64,000 nucleotides of DNA from JANQPX01 sp041398025 (GCA_041398025.1 JAWKVM010000036.1:18303-82302), one strand, 5' to 3'. Positions 9,655 to 18,706 are shown, numbered from the stretch's first letter. Made by a program: numbers and translations. Notes: generated from the sequence alone by a model not told the origin.

Positions 9655-11031
9655 CTAATTCAGCGGTGCGGGCTCGGCGGCGAGGGTGCGCAGATAGGCC
9701 AGCAGATCGGCGCGATCTTCGTCCTTCTTGACTCCGGCGAACACCATTTTCGTACCCGGCGCATAGGTCTTCGGCGCTGTCAGGAACTCGTTCAGCTTGT
9801 CATAAGTCCATTCGCCGCCGATGCCCTGGAGCGCGCTGGAATAGGTGAAGCCTTCGTGAGACGCAATAGGACGTCCGATCACGCCCCAAAGCGCCGGGCC
9901 GAGCTTGTTCTTGCCGTCTTCTTCGAACACATGGCAGGCCTTGCACTTCTTCGAGACCTTCTCGCCCTTGGCGACGTCGCCTTCGGCGATCATGGCCACC
10001 AGACCGCCCGCTGCGGCGTCCACCGTCTCGGAAGCCTGATCGGCAGCGCCCGAGGCGGCATCGCTGACGGCGGCGACCGTCGCACCGGCAGCACCCGCCA
10101 CCGCATCCGCAGCGCCGCCTGCGGCATCGCTCACCGCCTGCGTGGCATTCGCCGCCTGCTCGACCGCGGCTTTTGCGACGTCCTCGGCCGCGTCGCCTGC
10201 GCCTGCGACCGCTTCGCCCGCGGCATCAGCCGCTTCAGAAACCGCATCCGTCGCAGCTTCGGCAGCGTCCGACGCCGTCGCAGCAGCGCCTTCCACCATA
10301 TCCGAGGCCGTTTCCGCCACCTGGCCAGCAGCTTCCCCAGCTTGCTCGGCCACTGCTTCACCCTGCTCCACCGCGGCATCAGCCGCAGCTGCGGCCGCTT
10401 CGCCTGCACCCGCCTCGGTCGCCGACGCGTCCGCGGCCTGGGTTTCGCTCTGGCCACCTTCCGCCTCCCCGGCCGCGTTCTCGGTCTCGGCCGCCGGCAG
10501 AGGCGGCGCATCCGGCGACTGGGAATGGAGATACATGATCACATCAGCCCGGTCCTGATCTCCCTTGATGCCGGCGAAGGCCATCTTGGTGCCGGGGACG
10601 AAGCCCTTCGGGTTGGTCAGGAAGGCGTTGAGCGAGTCGTAGTCCCAATTGCCGCCATGTCCGGCCATGGCATCGGAATAGGAAAACCCGGCGACCGAGC
10701 CGACAGCGCGGCCGACCACGCCATGCAGATTGGGCCCGATCTTATTGGCACCCCCCTCTTCGAAGGTGTGACAGGCGCTGCACTTCTTGGCGCCGCTTTC
10801 ACCTTTGGCGGTATCCGCGCCGGCCAGCAGGGCCGCGAGCGACACTTCTTCGCCACCGCCCTCGCCCCCGCCGCCTTCTTCGCCGCCAGCGGCCACTTCA
10901 ATGACATAAGCGGGCTCTTCCGGCGTATGCGGGTGGTAGATCATGCGCGACACGACGCCGGCACCCGACGCGAAGATGCCTGCGGTAAGAATCGCGGCAA
11001 GGATCTTGTTGGTCTCGAGCGAAGATGCCAT
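9655..11031 (-). CDS. Membrane-anchored two-domain cytochrome c with long Ala-rich linker
   Basis: The 458 residues read as follows. An uncleaved-looking hydrophobic anchor spans about 9-30, then a Gly/Glu tether (GGEEGGGGEGGG). Class I cytochrome c domain 1 has CSACH at 84-88 and the axial Met in GTKMAFAG at about 149. Next comes a linker of about 165 residues almost entirely Ala, Glu, Asp, Ser and Val (178-345). Cytochrome domain 2 has CKACH at 363-367 and Met in GTKMVFAG at about 429. The domains are close homologues, which indicates internal duplication. Relatives (CycM, cytochrome c552) feed the terminal oxidases and have one domain. The gene is divergent from kdsB, the usual alphaproteobacterial neighbourhood of cycM. 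Confidence 0.88.
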   Translation of the reverse strand: MASSLETNKILAAILTAGIFASGAGVVSRMIYHPHTPEEPAYVIEVAAGGEEGGGGEGGGEEVSLAALLAGADTAKGESGAKKCSACHTFEEGGANKIGPNLHGVVGRAVGSVAGFSYSDAMAGHGGNWDYDSLNAFLTNPKGFVPGTKMAFAGIKGDQDRADVIMYLHSQSPDAPPLPAAETENAAGEAEGGQSETQAADASATEAGAGEAAAAAADAAVEQGEAVAEQAGEAAGQVAETASDMVEGAAATASDAAEAATDAVSEAADAAGEAVAGAGDAAEDVAKAAVEQAANATQAVSDAAGGAADAVAGAAGATVAAVSDAASGAADQASETVDAAAGGLVAMIAEGDVAKGEKVSKKCKACHVFEEDGKNKLGPALWGVIGRPIASHEGFTYSSALQGIGGEWTYDKLNEFLTAPKTYAPGTKMVFAGVKKDEDRADLLAYLRTLAAEPAPLN

Positions 11032-11212
11032 AGCGAAGCCGTCTGCCCACGCAGTTGAACACTGAGGTTAGCCTGTGACGGTAAACAAACTTTTAACGGT
11101 GCGGGCAAGCCCTGTTTCATACCGCCACCGAGCATCGCGACTGTTTGTCCCAGACCCGCGACGCTCACCCCATGATATCGACCGCCACGAAATATAAAAG
11201 GAGCGTGTTGTC

Positions 11213-11974
11213 GTGATCGCACCGCCACCATCCGACGTCATCGTGCTGATCCCGGCGCGCCTAGCCTCCTCGCGTCTTCCGGACAAGCCGCTCGCCGACA
11301 TCGGCGGGCTGCCGATGATCGTGCAGGTGTGGCAACGGGCGATGGAAGCGGATGTCGGCCGCGTGGTGGTCGCGGCCGGCGACCGGGCGATCGTCGACGC
11401 CGTGACGGAGCATGGCGGCGAGGCGGTGATGACCGACCCCGATCTGCCGTCCGGCAGCGACCGGATCACGGCGGCGATCAACGAGATCGACCCGGATCGG
11501 CGTTTCCAGCGCGTGGTCAACCTCCAGGGCGATCTGCCGACCATCGATCCTGCCCTCATCCGCACCGTGCTCCGCCCCCTGGACGAGCTCGGCACCGACA
11601 TGGCGACGCTGGCGGTGGCCACCACGGATCCAGGCGAACGCGACGATCCCAACGTGGTCAAGGCGGTCATCGCCTTTCGGGCCGAGAACGCACGGAGTGG
11701 CGAGGATCTCGGCCGGGCGCTCTATTTCACCCGCGCGACGGCGCCGTCGGGACCGGGCCCGGTCTATCATCACGTCGGCATCTATGCCTATCGGCGCAGC
11801 GCGCTCGAGCGCTTTGCCTCGCTACCGCCCAGCCCGCTCGAACGGCGTGAGCGGCTGGAGCAGTTGCGCGCGCTGGAGCAAGGCATGAGCATCGGCGTGG
11901 CGCGCGTTGACACGGTTCCGCTCGGTGTCGATACTCCTTCGCAGCTCGCCGAGGCACGTCGCATCCTCGGCTGA
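11213..11974 (+). CDS. kdsB: 3-deoxy-manno-octulosonate cytidylyltransferase
   Basis: KdsB couples CTP to Kdo to give CMP-Kdo for lipid A core assembly. The 253-residue protein shows the family start IPARLASSRLPDKPLADIGG, the central DLPSGSDRI (usually A-T-G-S-D-R) and NLQGDLPTIDP with the metal-binding Asp, then VYHHVGIYAYRRSALERF. The start is GTG at 11213 with a strong AAAAGGAG ending 9 bases upstream. It is followed 42 bases later by pheA, an arrangement common in alphaproteobacteria. Confidence 0.95.
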   Translation: MIAPPPSDVIVLIPARLASSRLPDKPLADIGGLPMIVQVWQRAMEADVGRVVVAAGDRAIVDAVTEHGGEAVMTDPDLPSGSDRITAAINEIDPDRRFQRVVNLQGDLPTIDPALIRTVLRPLDELGTDMATLAVATTDPGERDDPNVVKAVIAFRAENARSGEDLGRALYFTRATAPSGPGPVYHHVGIYAYRRSALERFASLPPSPLERRERLEQLRALEQGMSIGVARVDTVPLGVDTPSQLAEARRILG

Positions 11975-12016
11975 CGGCGGCGAGTCGCTACGACAACGAA
12001 AGCAGACAGAAATCCC

Positions 12017-12925
12017 ATGGACCAGGTTGCCGGCGCCTCCGAGAAGGAGACGGACAGGATTCTCGATAGCCATCAACAGCCGCTCAAGATCGCCTTCCAG
12101 GGGCAGCCGGGCGCCTATTCGCACATGGCCTGCCAGCAGGCCTGCCCGGAGATGGAAGCGGTGCCGGCCGAGACCTTCGACGACGCCTTCTCCGCGGTGC
12201 GGGACGGGCAGACCGAGCGTGCGATGATCGCGATCGACAACTCTGTCGCCGGGCGCGTGGCCGACGTCCACCACCTGATGCCGCGCTCCGGCCTGCATAT
12301 CGTCGGCGAGCATTTCCAGCGCGTGAACCACCATCTTCTGGGGGTGCCCGGAACGCGCATCGAGCAGCTCCGCGTCGTCCATTCCCACGTGCATGCTCTG
12401 AACCAATGCCGAAAGCTGCTGCGCGAGCTGCCGGTCTCGGCGCGCGTGCATGCGGATACGGCGGGAGCGGCGGCCGAGATCGCGGCGAAGAAAGACCCGA
12501 CCCACGGCGCGATCGCATCCCGCCTCGCCGCCAGCATCCACGGCCTCGACATCCTGCGCTCGGACATCGAGGACGCGGACCACAACACCACCCGCTTCGT
12601 GATCCTGTCCCGCGAGCCGATCACGCCGGACTACGATCCCGAGCGCCCGACCATCATGAGCTTCTTCTTTCAGGTGCAGAGCGTGCCCGCGGCCCTCTAC
12701 AAGGCGCTCGGCGGCTTCGCCACCAACGGCGTCAACATGCTGAAGCTCGAAAGCTATGTGGACGCCGAGTTCAATCAGGCCCAGTTCTACGCCGAGATCA
12801 TGGGCCACCCCGCCGAGACCGGCGTCAAGAACGCGATGGACGAGCTCCGCTTCTTCTCCCACTCCGTCGACGAGCTCGGCACCTACCCCGCCCACCCCTT
12901 CCGGCAGCGAGGCGCTGCGCCCTGA
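12017..12925 (+). CDS. pheA: Prephenate dehydratase with ACT domain
   Basis: The enzyme converts prephenate to phenylpyruvate in phenylalanine synthesis. Of its 302 residues, about 24-205 form the catalytic domain: KIAFQGQPGAYSHMAC at the start, AMIAIDNSVAGRV, and DADHNTTRFVIL with the essential T-T-R-F motif. Residues about 215-290 are the ACT regulatory domain, with SVPAALYKALGGFATNGVNM and KLESY, the phenylalanine-binding surface. There is no chorismate mutase domain, so it is the monofunctional form. It is probably co-transcribed with kdsB and feedback-inhibited by Phe. Confidence 0.94.
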   Translation: MDQVAGASEKETDRILDSHQQPLKIAFQGQPGAYSHMACQQACPEMEAVPAETFDDAFSAVRDGQTERAMIAIDNSVAGRVADVHHLMPRSGLHIVGEHFQRVNHHLLGVPGTRIEQLRVVHSHVHALNQCRKLLRELPVSARVHADTAGAAAEIAAKKDPTHGAIASRLAASIHGLDILRSDIEDADHNTTRFVILSREPITPDYDPERPTIMSFFFQVQSVPAALYKALGGFATNGVNMLKLESYVDAEFNQAQFYAEIMGHPAETGVKNAMDELRFFSHSVDELGTYPAHPFRQRGAAP

Positions 12926-13655
12926 CTTGCCTGAGTCGGGCTTGAAGCTGCTGCAATAGGTTCTTGGATCCGCGTGTTCGTGCCCGTGTCATGGCGCTTG
13001 TCGTGACGGCGGCGAACCGTGCCGGCTGTCCTGCCGATTTTTTCCGCGACGTCGAATCCCGGAACCTGATCCTATCCCGAACGTTTCTGACAGCAGACCG
13101 AGGCACACCACAAGCCAAGGGACAGAGACCATGCTTATGACAATTCTGGTTATTCACATCGTCTGTGCGGCTGTGTTCATCACGGCGGCGACGGCCGAAT
13201 AGAAAGAGCGTCACCGCGCTCCGCCCTCTCGACGACAGCCCTTCGGACGGCACCCGCGCCAACGTCCTTCAAGAAAAGCTTCGATCCTTCGATCGCCAAC
13301 AACCGCCGTCAAGCGCCGAGCTCATCAAAAGCGCGGCGCTTTCGCCGGCCTCCTGCCGAGCATGGTCGGCGGTATCTGAAGCTGGCGACCCCTTTCCCCA
13401 TTGTCACCGCCGAAAAATGAGATGGCCCGGCCCCGGTGCTATAGAAAGCCTCCGGGGGCGGGAAGGCGCTGGCCGAGACCGGACCACCTCGAAGCTGGAA
13501 AACGGGGAATCATGAGCTCAGATGAGCTTTGGAACCGAATGAAGTGTAGACGCGGCGTCAGACGTTGAAAGCCGTCATCGCCCGATTTCGATCACAAATG
13601 CGTGTGTCAGGGAATATATCACCAAAAAAAGTGTGATGGCATGTGGATGCCGCTC
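12926..13655. other. Gene-poor spacer downstream of pheA
   Basis: The only plausible coding element is the tiny peptide at 13131-13202. A plus-strand frame at 13165-13515 is open for 116 codons, but its translation is Ser/Arg/Pro-rich and featureless, so I left it out. Around 13515-13620 the sequence becomes less GC-rich. No terminator with a T-run was seen after pheA. Confidence 0.4.
13131..13202 (+). CDS. Possible 23-residue hydrophobic micropeptide
   Basis: ATG at 13131 is preceded by AAGGGACAGAGACC, a reasonable ribosome site. It opens a 23-codon frame, MLMTILVIHIVCAAVFITAA then TAE, that reads as a single membrane-spanning helix. The flanking sequence has no competing gene. Such one-helix peptides are often missed by gene finders. 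There is no homology evidence, and chance is a real alternative. Confidence 0.3.
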   Translation: MLMTILVIHIVCAAVFITAATAE

Positions 13656-13928
13656 TCAGGCTTCCCCCATCAGAGCAGCCCTCGTCTCCGAGCCCGGTGT
13701 CACCGGGACGATCTCAAAAGCAATCAGATCGGACCATTCGCTCACCCAGCGCTGCAGCAGGGTAACGTCGTCGCAGGACATGATCTGAAAGCAGCGGCCG
13801 AGATCGGCGCTGACCCAGGAGCTTTCGAAGGCAAGCCCTTCAGGCAGCCCCCGGCCCTTCTCCTTCAGGCGCGTGTAGATCGCCTTGGCGTCCTGATGGC
13901 GAAACGTCTCGACGACCATGAACTGCAT
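13656..13928 (-). CDS. DUF3303 family protein
   Basis: A 90-residue protein begins MQFMVVETFRHQDAKAIYTR and continues with KGRGLPEGLAFESSWVSADL and RCFQIMSCDD, ending near FEIVPVTPG. This matches the layout of DUF3303, a small ferredoxin-like fold family of unknown role. ATG at 13928 was chosen because GGGGGACATC precedes it and because the family starts at this Met. A longer frame up to 14012 adds low-complexity residues. It lies about 115 bases downstream of aapP on the same strand and could be read from the aap transcript. Confidence 0.75.
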   Translation of the reverse strand: MQFMVVETFRHQDAKAIYTRLKEKGRGLPEGLAFESSWVSADLGRCFQIMSCDDVTLLQRWVSEWSDLIAFEIVPVTPGSETRAALMGEA

Positions 13929-14045
13929 GACGATGTCCCCCTTCCACGCCCCCTTCCCACCCCGCAACACCACCAGACCACCCCAGAATGCACCAGTCGC
14001 CCCCCGGGCCAAACCGCGGCAGCGTCAGGGCCGACCGGCCTCCGG

Positions 14046-14837
14046 TCAGTGGCCGAGGATCTGGGAGAGGAAGAGCTTGGTGCGGTCGGACTGCGGGTTG
14101 TTGAAGAACGCTTCAGGCTCGTTCTGCTCGACGATCTGCCCCTGGTCCATGAAGATCACGCGGTGCGCCACCTGGCGGGCGAAGCCCATTTCGTGGGTGA
14201 CGCAGAGCATGGTCATGCCATCGGCAGCGAGCTCGATCATGGTGTCGAGCACCTCCTTGATCATCTCGGGATCGAGGGCGGAGGTGGGCTCGTCGAACAG
14301 CATGATCCTGGGCTTCATGCAGAGCGAGCGCGCAATCGCGACGCGCTGCTGCTGACCGCCGGAAAGCTGGCCCGGATATTTCTTGGCCTGGTCCGGAATC
14401 TTGACCTTGGTGAGAAAGTGCATCGCCGTCTCTTCCGCCTCTTTCTTGGGCGTCTTTCGGACCCAGATCGGCGCGAGCGTGCAGTTTTCAAGGATGGTGA
14501 GATGCGGGAACAGGTTGAAGTGCTGGAACACCATGCCGACTTCGGAACGGATGCGGTCGATGTTCTTGAGATCCGAGGACAGCAGCGTGCCGTCGACCTC
14601 AATGCTGCCCTTCTGGTGCTCTTCGAGGGCGTTGATGCAGCGGATCAGGGTGGATTTGCCCGATCCCGACGGCCCGCAGATGACGATGCGCTCGCCGCGG
14701 AAAACCGAGAGGTTGATGTCCCGGAGCACGTGGAACGACCCGTACCACTTGTTCATGTCGCGGATGATGATCGCGACCTCGTTCGACAGCGCAGGTGCGT
14801 TGCTGCCATTTGTGGTCTGCACGGCGGGATCAGACAT
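14046..14837 (-). CDS. aapP: General L-amino acid ABC transporter ATPase
   Basis: The 263-residue ATPase of the polar amino acid family has Walker A CGPSGSGKST, Q-loop FQHFNLFPHLTILEN, signature LSGGQQQRVAIARSL and Walker B IMLFDEPTSALDPEMI. The H-loop is CVTHEMGFARQVAHRV. ATG at 14837 is preferred over an in-frame GTG at 14858 because GGAG is correctly spaced before it. It powers AapQ/AapM import of L-amino acids from the AapJ-bound form. It is the last transporter gene of the operon. Confidence 0.93.
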   Translation of the reverse strand: MSDPAVQTTNGSNAPALSNEVAIIIRDMNKWYGSFHVLRDINLSVFRGERIVICGPSGSGKSTLIRCINALEEHQKGSIEVDGTLLSSDLKNIDRIRSEVGMVFQHFNLFPHLTILENCTLAPIWVRKTPKKEAEETAMHFLTKVKIPDQAKKYPGQLSGGQQQRVAIARSLCMKPRIMLFDEPTSALDPEMIKEVLDTMIELAADGMTMLCVTHEMGFARQVAHRVIFMDQGQIVEQNEPEAFFNNPQSDRTKLFLSQILGH

Positions 14838-14949
14838 GGGTGTTCTCCAGGGAGGCACGCTTCTCTTGGCGAGATCCAGCCGGCACGGCCGGCTCGCTGA
14901 CTTGGCAAGGTTCAGTAGACGAGGTCATCGTATGACTCATCGCATGACC

Positions 14950-16260
14950 TCAGCGTTTGTGGCCGGTCTCGAGCTTCCTCTCGAGATAGGCGGAATAGCG
15001 GGACATGCCGAAGCAGAAGATGAAGAAGAAGGCAGCGATGAACACATAGGGCTCGGCGACGATGCCGTTCCATTCCTGGGTGGCACGGATGGTCGAGGTC
15101 AGACCGAGCGGGTCGAGCAAGCCGATGATGATCACCAGCGTGGTGTCCTTGAACAGGCCGATGAAGGTGTTGACGATGCCGGGGATCGAGATCTTGAGCG
15201 CCTGCGGCAGGATGATCAGGCGCATCGACTTCCAGTAGTCGAGGCCGAGCGCGTCGGCGGCTTCGTACTGGCCTCTGGGTAAGGCAGCGAGGCCTCCGCG
15301 CACCACCTCGGCCATGTAGGCCGACGCGAACAGGGTCACCATGATAAGCACGCGCAGCACCAGATCGAAGGTGGTGCCGGGCGGCAGGAAGTAGTTGAGC
15401 ACGGTCGAGGCGACGAACAGGAGCGTGATCAGCGGCACGCCGCGGATGAACTCGATGAACATCACCGAGACCGCCTTGATGAAGATCAGCCCCGATTGCC
15501 GCCCCAGCGCCAGGAGCACGCCGAGCGGGAAGGAAGCGGCGATGCCCGTGACGCCGATGATGAAGGTCAGGAGAAAACCGCCGAGCTTGTCGGAGCCGAC
15601 CGGACGGAGGTCGAGCGGGACGATGGCCGAGAGCAGGTCCCTGAAGAGGTCGACGCCGATCGCCCACCAGAGCAGCGTCACCAGGATGCCGATGATCACC
15701 GCCGGCAGGATGCCCCCGATCCTGGCGACGACATTGTAGGCCAGCCAGCCGATCACCGGGCCGAGGATGATGCCGACCACGGACCAGAGACTGCCGCCCC
15801 AGATCAGCCAATAGGCGCCAAAGGGAAAAAGCGCCGTCCAGATGAGGAGCTGGCGCGGCACGCGGTCGAACAGCACCGGCGCCAGGGCCACGAACATCAG
15901 CACGAAAGCGAGGATCGGGCGCCAGACCAGCTCATCCGGGTAGAAGCCGAAGGTGTATTGCTGCCAGCGCTGGTGAATCATCGCCCAGCAGGCGCCGGCG
16001 GGGTTGATCTGCCGGCATTCGTTCAGGCTGCCGGCGGTCCAGACGGCGTCGATGAACGCCCATTGGATGATGGGCGGGACGATCCAGAGGACCAGTGCGA
16101 TCGAGGCCAGGCTGAGCGCGATGTTGAGCGGCGAGGAGAACAGGTTCTCCTTGGCCCAGTGAACCGGCCCTTCGGTGCGCACCGGCGGCTCGGAAGCCGG
16201 GATCTGGTGATCGGCGACGAAGGCGATGCTGCGGGCGGCTTCGCTGTGGGTGTCACTCAT
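14950..16260 (-). CDS. aapM: General L-amino acid ABC transporter permease AapM
   Basis: The 436-residue permease is much larger than a minimal amino-acid permease, as is typical of AapM. After a cytoplasmic N-terminus there is an extended membrane region, a periplasmic segment (NECRQINPAGACWAMIHQRW), and then the BPD_transp_1 core. The EAA loop is AALPRGQYEAADALGLDYWK followed by RLIILPQALK. The conserved tail is FCFGMSRYSAYLERKL. It is separated from aapQ by 13 bases and forms the heterodimeric channel with AapQ. Confidence 0.93.
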   Translation of the reverse strand: MSDTHSEAARSIAFVADHQIPASEPPVRTEGPVHWAKENLFSSPLNIALSLASIALVLWIVPPIIQWAFIDAVWTAGSLNECRQINPAGACWAMIHQRWQQYTFGFYPDELVWRPILAFVLMFVALAPVLFDRVPRQLLIWTALFPFGAYWLIWGGSLWSVVGIILGPVIGWLAYNVVARIGGILPAVIIGILVTLLWWAIGVDLFRDLLSAIVPLDLRPVGSDKLGGFLLTFIIGVTGIAASFPLGVLLALGRQSGLIFIKAVSVMFIEFIRGVPLITLLFVASTVLNYFLPPGTTFDLVLRVLIMVTLFASAYMAEVVRGGLAALPRGQYEAADALGLDYWKSMRLIILPQALKISIPGIVNTFIGLFKDTTLVIIIGLLDPLGLTSTIRATQEWNGIVAEPYVFIAAFFFIFCFGMSRYSAYLERKLETGHKR

Positions 16261-16273
16261 GTTCCCGCTCCCC

Positions 16274-17509
16274 TCACCGTTCCACCAGCTTCACGCGCTC
16301 ATTGTACAAGTTCATGATCGCCGAGATCGACAGCGACACGATCAGGTAGAACGCCATCAGCAGCATCAGGCACTCCATCTCGCGTCCGGTCTGATTGAGG
16401 GTGATGCCGCCGAGCGTGCCGGTGGCGTCCATGTAGCCGACAGCGATCGCCAGCGACGAGTTCTTGGTCAGGTTCAGATATTGCGAGATCAGCGGCGGGA
16501 TGATCACCCTGAGCGCCTGGGGCAGGATGATCAGGTTCATGGTGCGATTCGGGCGAAGGCCGAGGGCAAAGGCCGCTTCGGTCTGCCCGTGGCTGACCGA
16601 CTGGATGCCGGCGCGCACGGTTTCGGCGATGAAGGCGCCGGTATAGACCGACAGCGCCAGCCAGAGCGCGATCAGGCTTTCCCGGGCGAAGATGCCGCCC
16701 TGATAGTTGAAGCCCTTCAACTCGGGAAAGCCGAAATGCAGCCCGAGGATCAGGAACAGCGCCGCCAGCGGCACGACGATCAGCGCCGCGCGCACCCAGA
16801 AGACCGGCTGCGCCTCGCCGGTGGCGTCCTGCCTGGCATGGGCCCAGCCGGCATAGATCCGGCCGGCGATGATGCCGATCGCGAGCACGATCACCACGGC
16901 CACGAAATCCAGGCTGAGCGCGAAGAGCCCGCCGACGTCGACATGGCCGAGCGAGTTCGAGAACAGCGGCATGGGGAAATAGAAGCCGCGATTGGTCATC
17001 ACCAGGCCGCCGCCGAGCAGCGGCTCCGCCTGGCGCGGCGAGGGAAAGGTCTCGTTGATGACCGCGCTGAACAGGATGATCTGCAGCAGCACCGGAATAT
17101 TGCGCACGGTCTCGATATAGACCGACATCAGCCTGGCCACGAGCCAGTTCTTCGACAGTCTGAGCACGCCGGCGACCACGCCGATCACGGTCGCGAGCGC
17201 GCAGCCGAGAACCGCGACCAGGAGCGTGTTCAGGATGCCGACCACCGCGGCGCGCGCATGGCTGGAGCGCGAGGTGTAGTCGATCAGACGCTGATTGATG
17301 TCGTAGCGCGCCGCCTCGCCGAGAAAGCCGAAGCCGAAGCTCTTGCCCAGCGCTTCCAGATTGTGAATCGTGTTGGACACCAGCCAGCCGAAGAACAGCA
17401 TCAGCAGGACGAAGGCGATGACCTGGATGGTGTAGCCGCGATAGCGGGTATCGGAGAGCAGCATGCCGATGCGAAAGCTGTCGGACGCTGCGGCGGTTGC
17501 AACGGTCAT
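16274..17509 (-). CDS. aapQ: General L-amino acid ABC transporter permease AapQ
   Basis: This is a 411-residue AapQ-type permease. ATG at 17509, preceded by AAAGGAGCGTC, is chosen over an upstream in-frame TTG at 17524 that lies inside that ribosome site. Recognisable blocks are YRGYTIQVIAFVLLMLFFGW, the FGFGFLGEAARYDINQRLID segment specific to AapQ, and the EAA loop VSHGQTEAAFALGLRPNRTM with NLIILPQALRVIIPP. It pairs with AapM. A strong hairpin separates it from aapJ upstream. Confidence 0.93.
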   Translation of the reverse strand: MTVATAAASDSFRIGMLLSDTRYRGYTIQVIAFVLLMLFFGWLVSNTIHNLEALGKSFGFGFLGEAARYDINQRLIDYTSRSSHARAAVVGILNTLLVAVLGCALATVIGVVAGVLRLSKNWLVARLMSVYIETVRNIPVLLQIILFSAVINETFPSPRQAEPLLGGGLVMTNRGFYFPMPLFSNSLGHVDVGGLFALSLDFVAVVIVLAIGIIAGRIYAGWAHARQDATGEAQPVFWVRAALIVVPLAALFLILGLHFGFPELKGFNYQGGIFARESLIALWLALSVYTGAFIAETVRAGIQSVSHGQTEAAFALGLRPNRTMNLIILPQALRVIIPPLISQYLNLTKNSSLAIAVGYMDATGTLGGITLNQTGREMECLMLLMAFYLIVSLSISAIMNLYNERVKLVER

Positions 17510-17650
17510 GACGCTCCTTTCCAATCCCTGACGACGAGGGAGGAGCCCCCCTCTTTCGTATTATCAGCAAGAACCGTGCCTGCTTCGGCCGGCCTGCCTG
17601 TTCATCGATTATAGGCGAGGGATCGGTTCGAGGAAATGATCGAGAAAGAA

Positions 17651-17678
17651 ACGGGCGCGTCCCGGAGGACGCGCCCGT
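17651..17678 (-). terminator. Intra-operon terminator/attenuator after aapJ
   Basis: A perfect 12-bp stem (ACGGGCGCGTCC and its complement) closes a 4-base loop. It begins 8 bases after the aapJ stop codon. On the minus strand it is followed by a pyrimidine-rich TTTCTTTCT tail, the form of a Rho-independent terminator. As it lies between the binding-protein gene and its permeases, partial readthrough would yield more AapJ than AapQMP. Confidence 0.75.
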
Positions 17679-17686
17679 CATTCATC

Positions 17687-18706
17687 CTAGCGGAAAGGCG
17701 GCGAGTACATGATGCCGCCGTCGGTCCACTGCGCGTTCAGACCGCGCTCGAGGGCGATCGGGGTGTCGGTGCCGAGATGGCGGGCGAAGATCTCGCCGTA
17801 ATTGCCGCCGGCCGCGATCGCGTTCATGGCCCACTCCTTGGACAGGCCGATCATCGAGCCGAGATCCTCCTCGGTGCCGAGCAGACGGCGGACCTCCGGG
17901 TCCTCGCTGCCGGTCGCCATGTCCTGGACGTTAGCGGCGGTGACGCCCTTCTCCTCCGCGGTGATCAGCGCGTTCAGCACCCATCGGTTGATGTCGGCCC
18001 ACTGATCGTCGCCCTGGCGCACCAGCGGCCCCAGCGGCTCCTTGGAGATGATCTCCGGCAGAATGATGTGATCCGCCGGGTCCTCGAAGGTCGCGCGGGT
18101 CGCGGCCAGGCCGGAGGCGTCGGTGGTGTAGGCGTCGCAGGCATGGGACAGATATTTCTGCTGCGCCTCGGCATTGGTCTCGATCGGCACCGGCTCGTAG
18201 CTGATATTGTTGGCGCGGAAGAAGTCCGCGAGATTGAGCTCGGTGGTGGTCCCGGTCTGGATGCAGACGGTGGCGCCGTCCAGCTCCTTGGCCGAGCCCA
18301 CGCCGAGATCCTTCGGCACCATGAAGCCCTGGCCGTCATAGTAGTTGACGCCGATGAAGGTGAGCTTCAGGTCGGTGTCGCGGCTGTAGGTCCAGGTGGT
18401 GTTTCTCGCGAGCACGTCGATCTCGCCGGAGGCAAGCGCGGTGAAGCGCACCTTGGGCGTGAGCGGCGTGAACTTCACCGCCTCGCGATCACCGAAGATC
18501 GCGGCGGCCAGCGCCCGGCAATAGTCGACGTCGAAGCCGTCCCAGCCGCCGGCGTCGTCGGTGAAGGAAAAGCCGGCGAGGCCGGTGGAGGTGCCGCACT
18601 GGACGAAGCCCTTGGCCTTGACGTCGTCGAGGGTCGCGGCGCCCGCGGCGCCTGCAGCGAGCGCGCCGACCAGCGCGATCGCCGTGATCGTGATTTTTTG
18701 GTTCAT
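17687..18706 (-). CDS. aapJ: General L-amino acid ABC transporter binding protein
   Basis: The 339-residue periplasmic SBP_bac_3 protein begins at ATG 18706 (GGGAG upstream). The longer in-frame reading to 19138 is not used. The signal peptide is residues 1-23 (ITITAIALVGALAAGAAGA). Conserved AapJ blocks are VQCGTSTGLAGFSFTDDAGG, GFDVDYCRALAAAIFGD, VLARNTTWTYSRDTDLKL and LGPLVRQGDDQWADINRW. It binds a range of L-amino acids and delivers them to AapQMP. It is the first gene of the operon. Confidence 0.94.
   Translation of the reverse strand: MNQKITITAIALVGALAAGAAGAATLDDVKAKGFVQCGTSTGLAGFSFTDDAGGWDGFDVDYCRALAAAIFGDREAVKFTPLTPKVRFTALASGEIDVLARNTTWTYSRDTDLKLTFIGVNYYDGQGFMVPKDLGVGSAKELDGATVCIQTGTTTELNLADFFRANNISYEPVPIETNAEAQQKYLSHACDAYTTDASGLAATRATFEDPADHIILPEIISKEPLGPLVRQGDDQWADINRWVLNALITAEEKGVTAANVQDMATGSEDPEVRRLLGTEEDLGSMIGLSKEWAMNAIAAGGNYGEIFARHLGTDTPIALERGLNAQWTDGGIMYSPPFR

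Noticed and set aside
10142..10558. Ala/Ser-rich plus-strand frame in the cytochrome linker
   Set aside because: It is only the complementary reading of the GC-rich Ala linker and has no start site of its own.
13165..13515. 116-codon frame after pheA
   Set aside because: No ribosome site, Pro/Ser-rich translation and no recognisable pattern.
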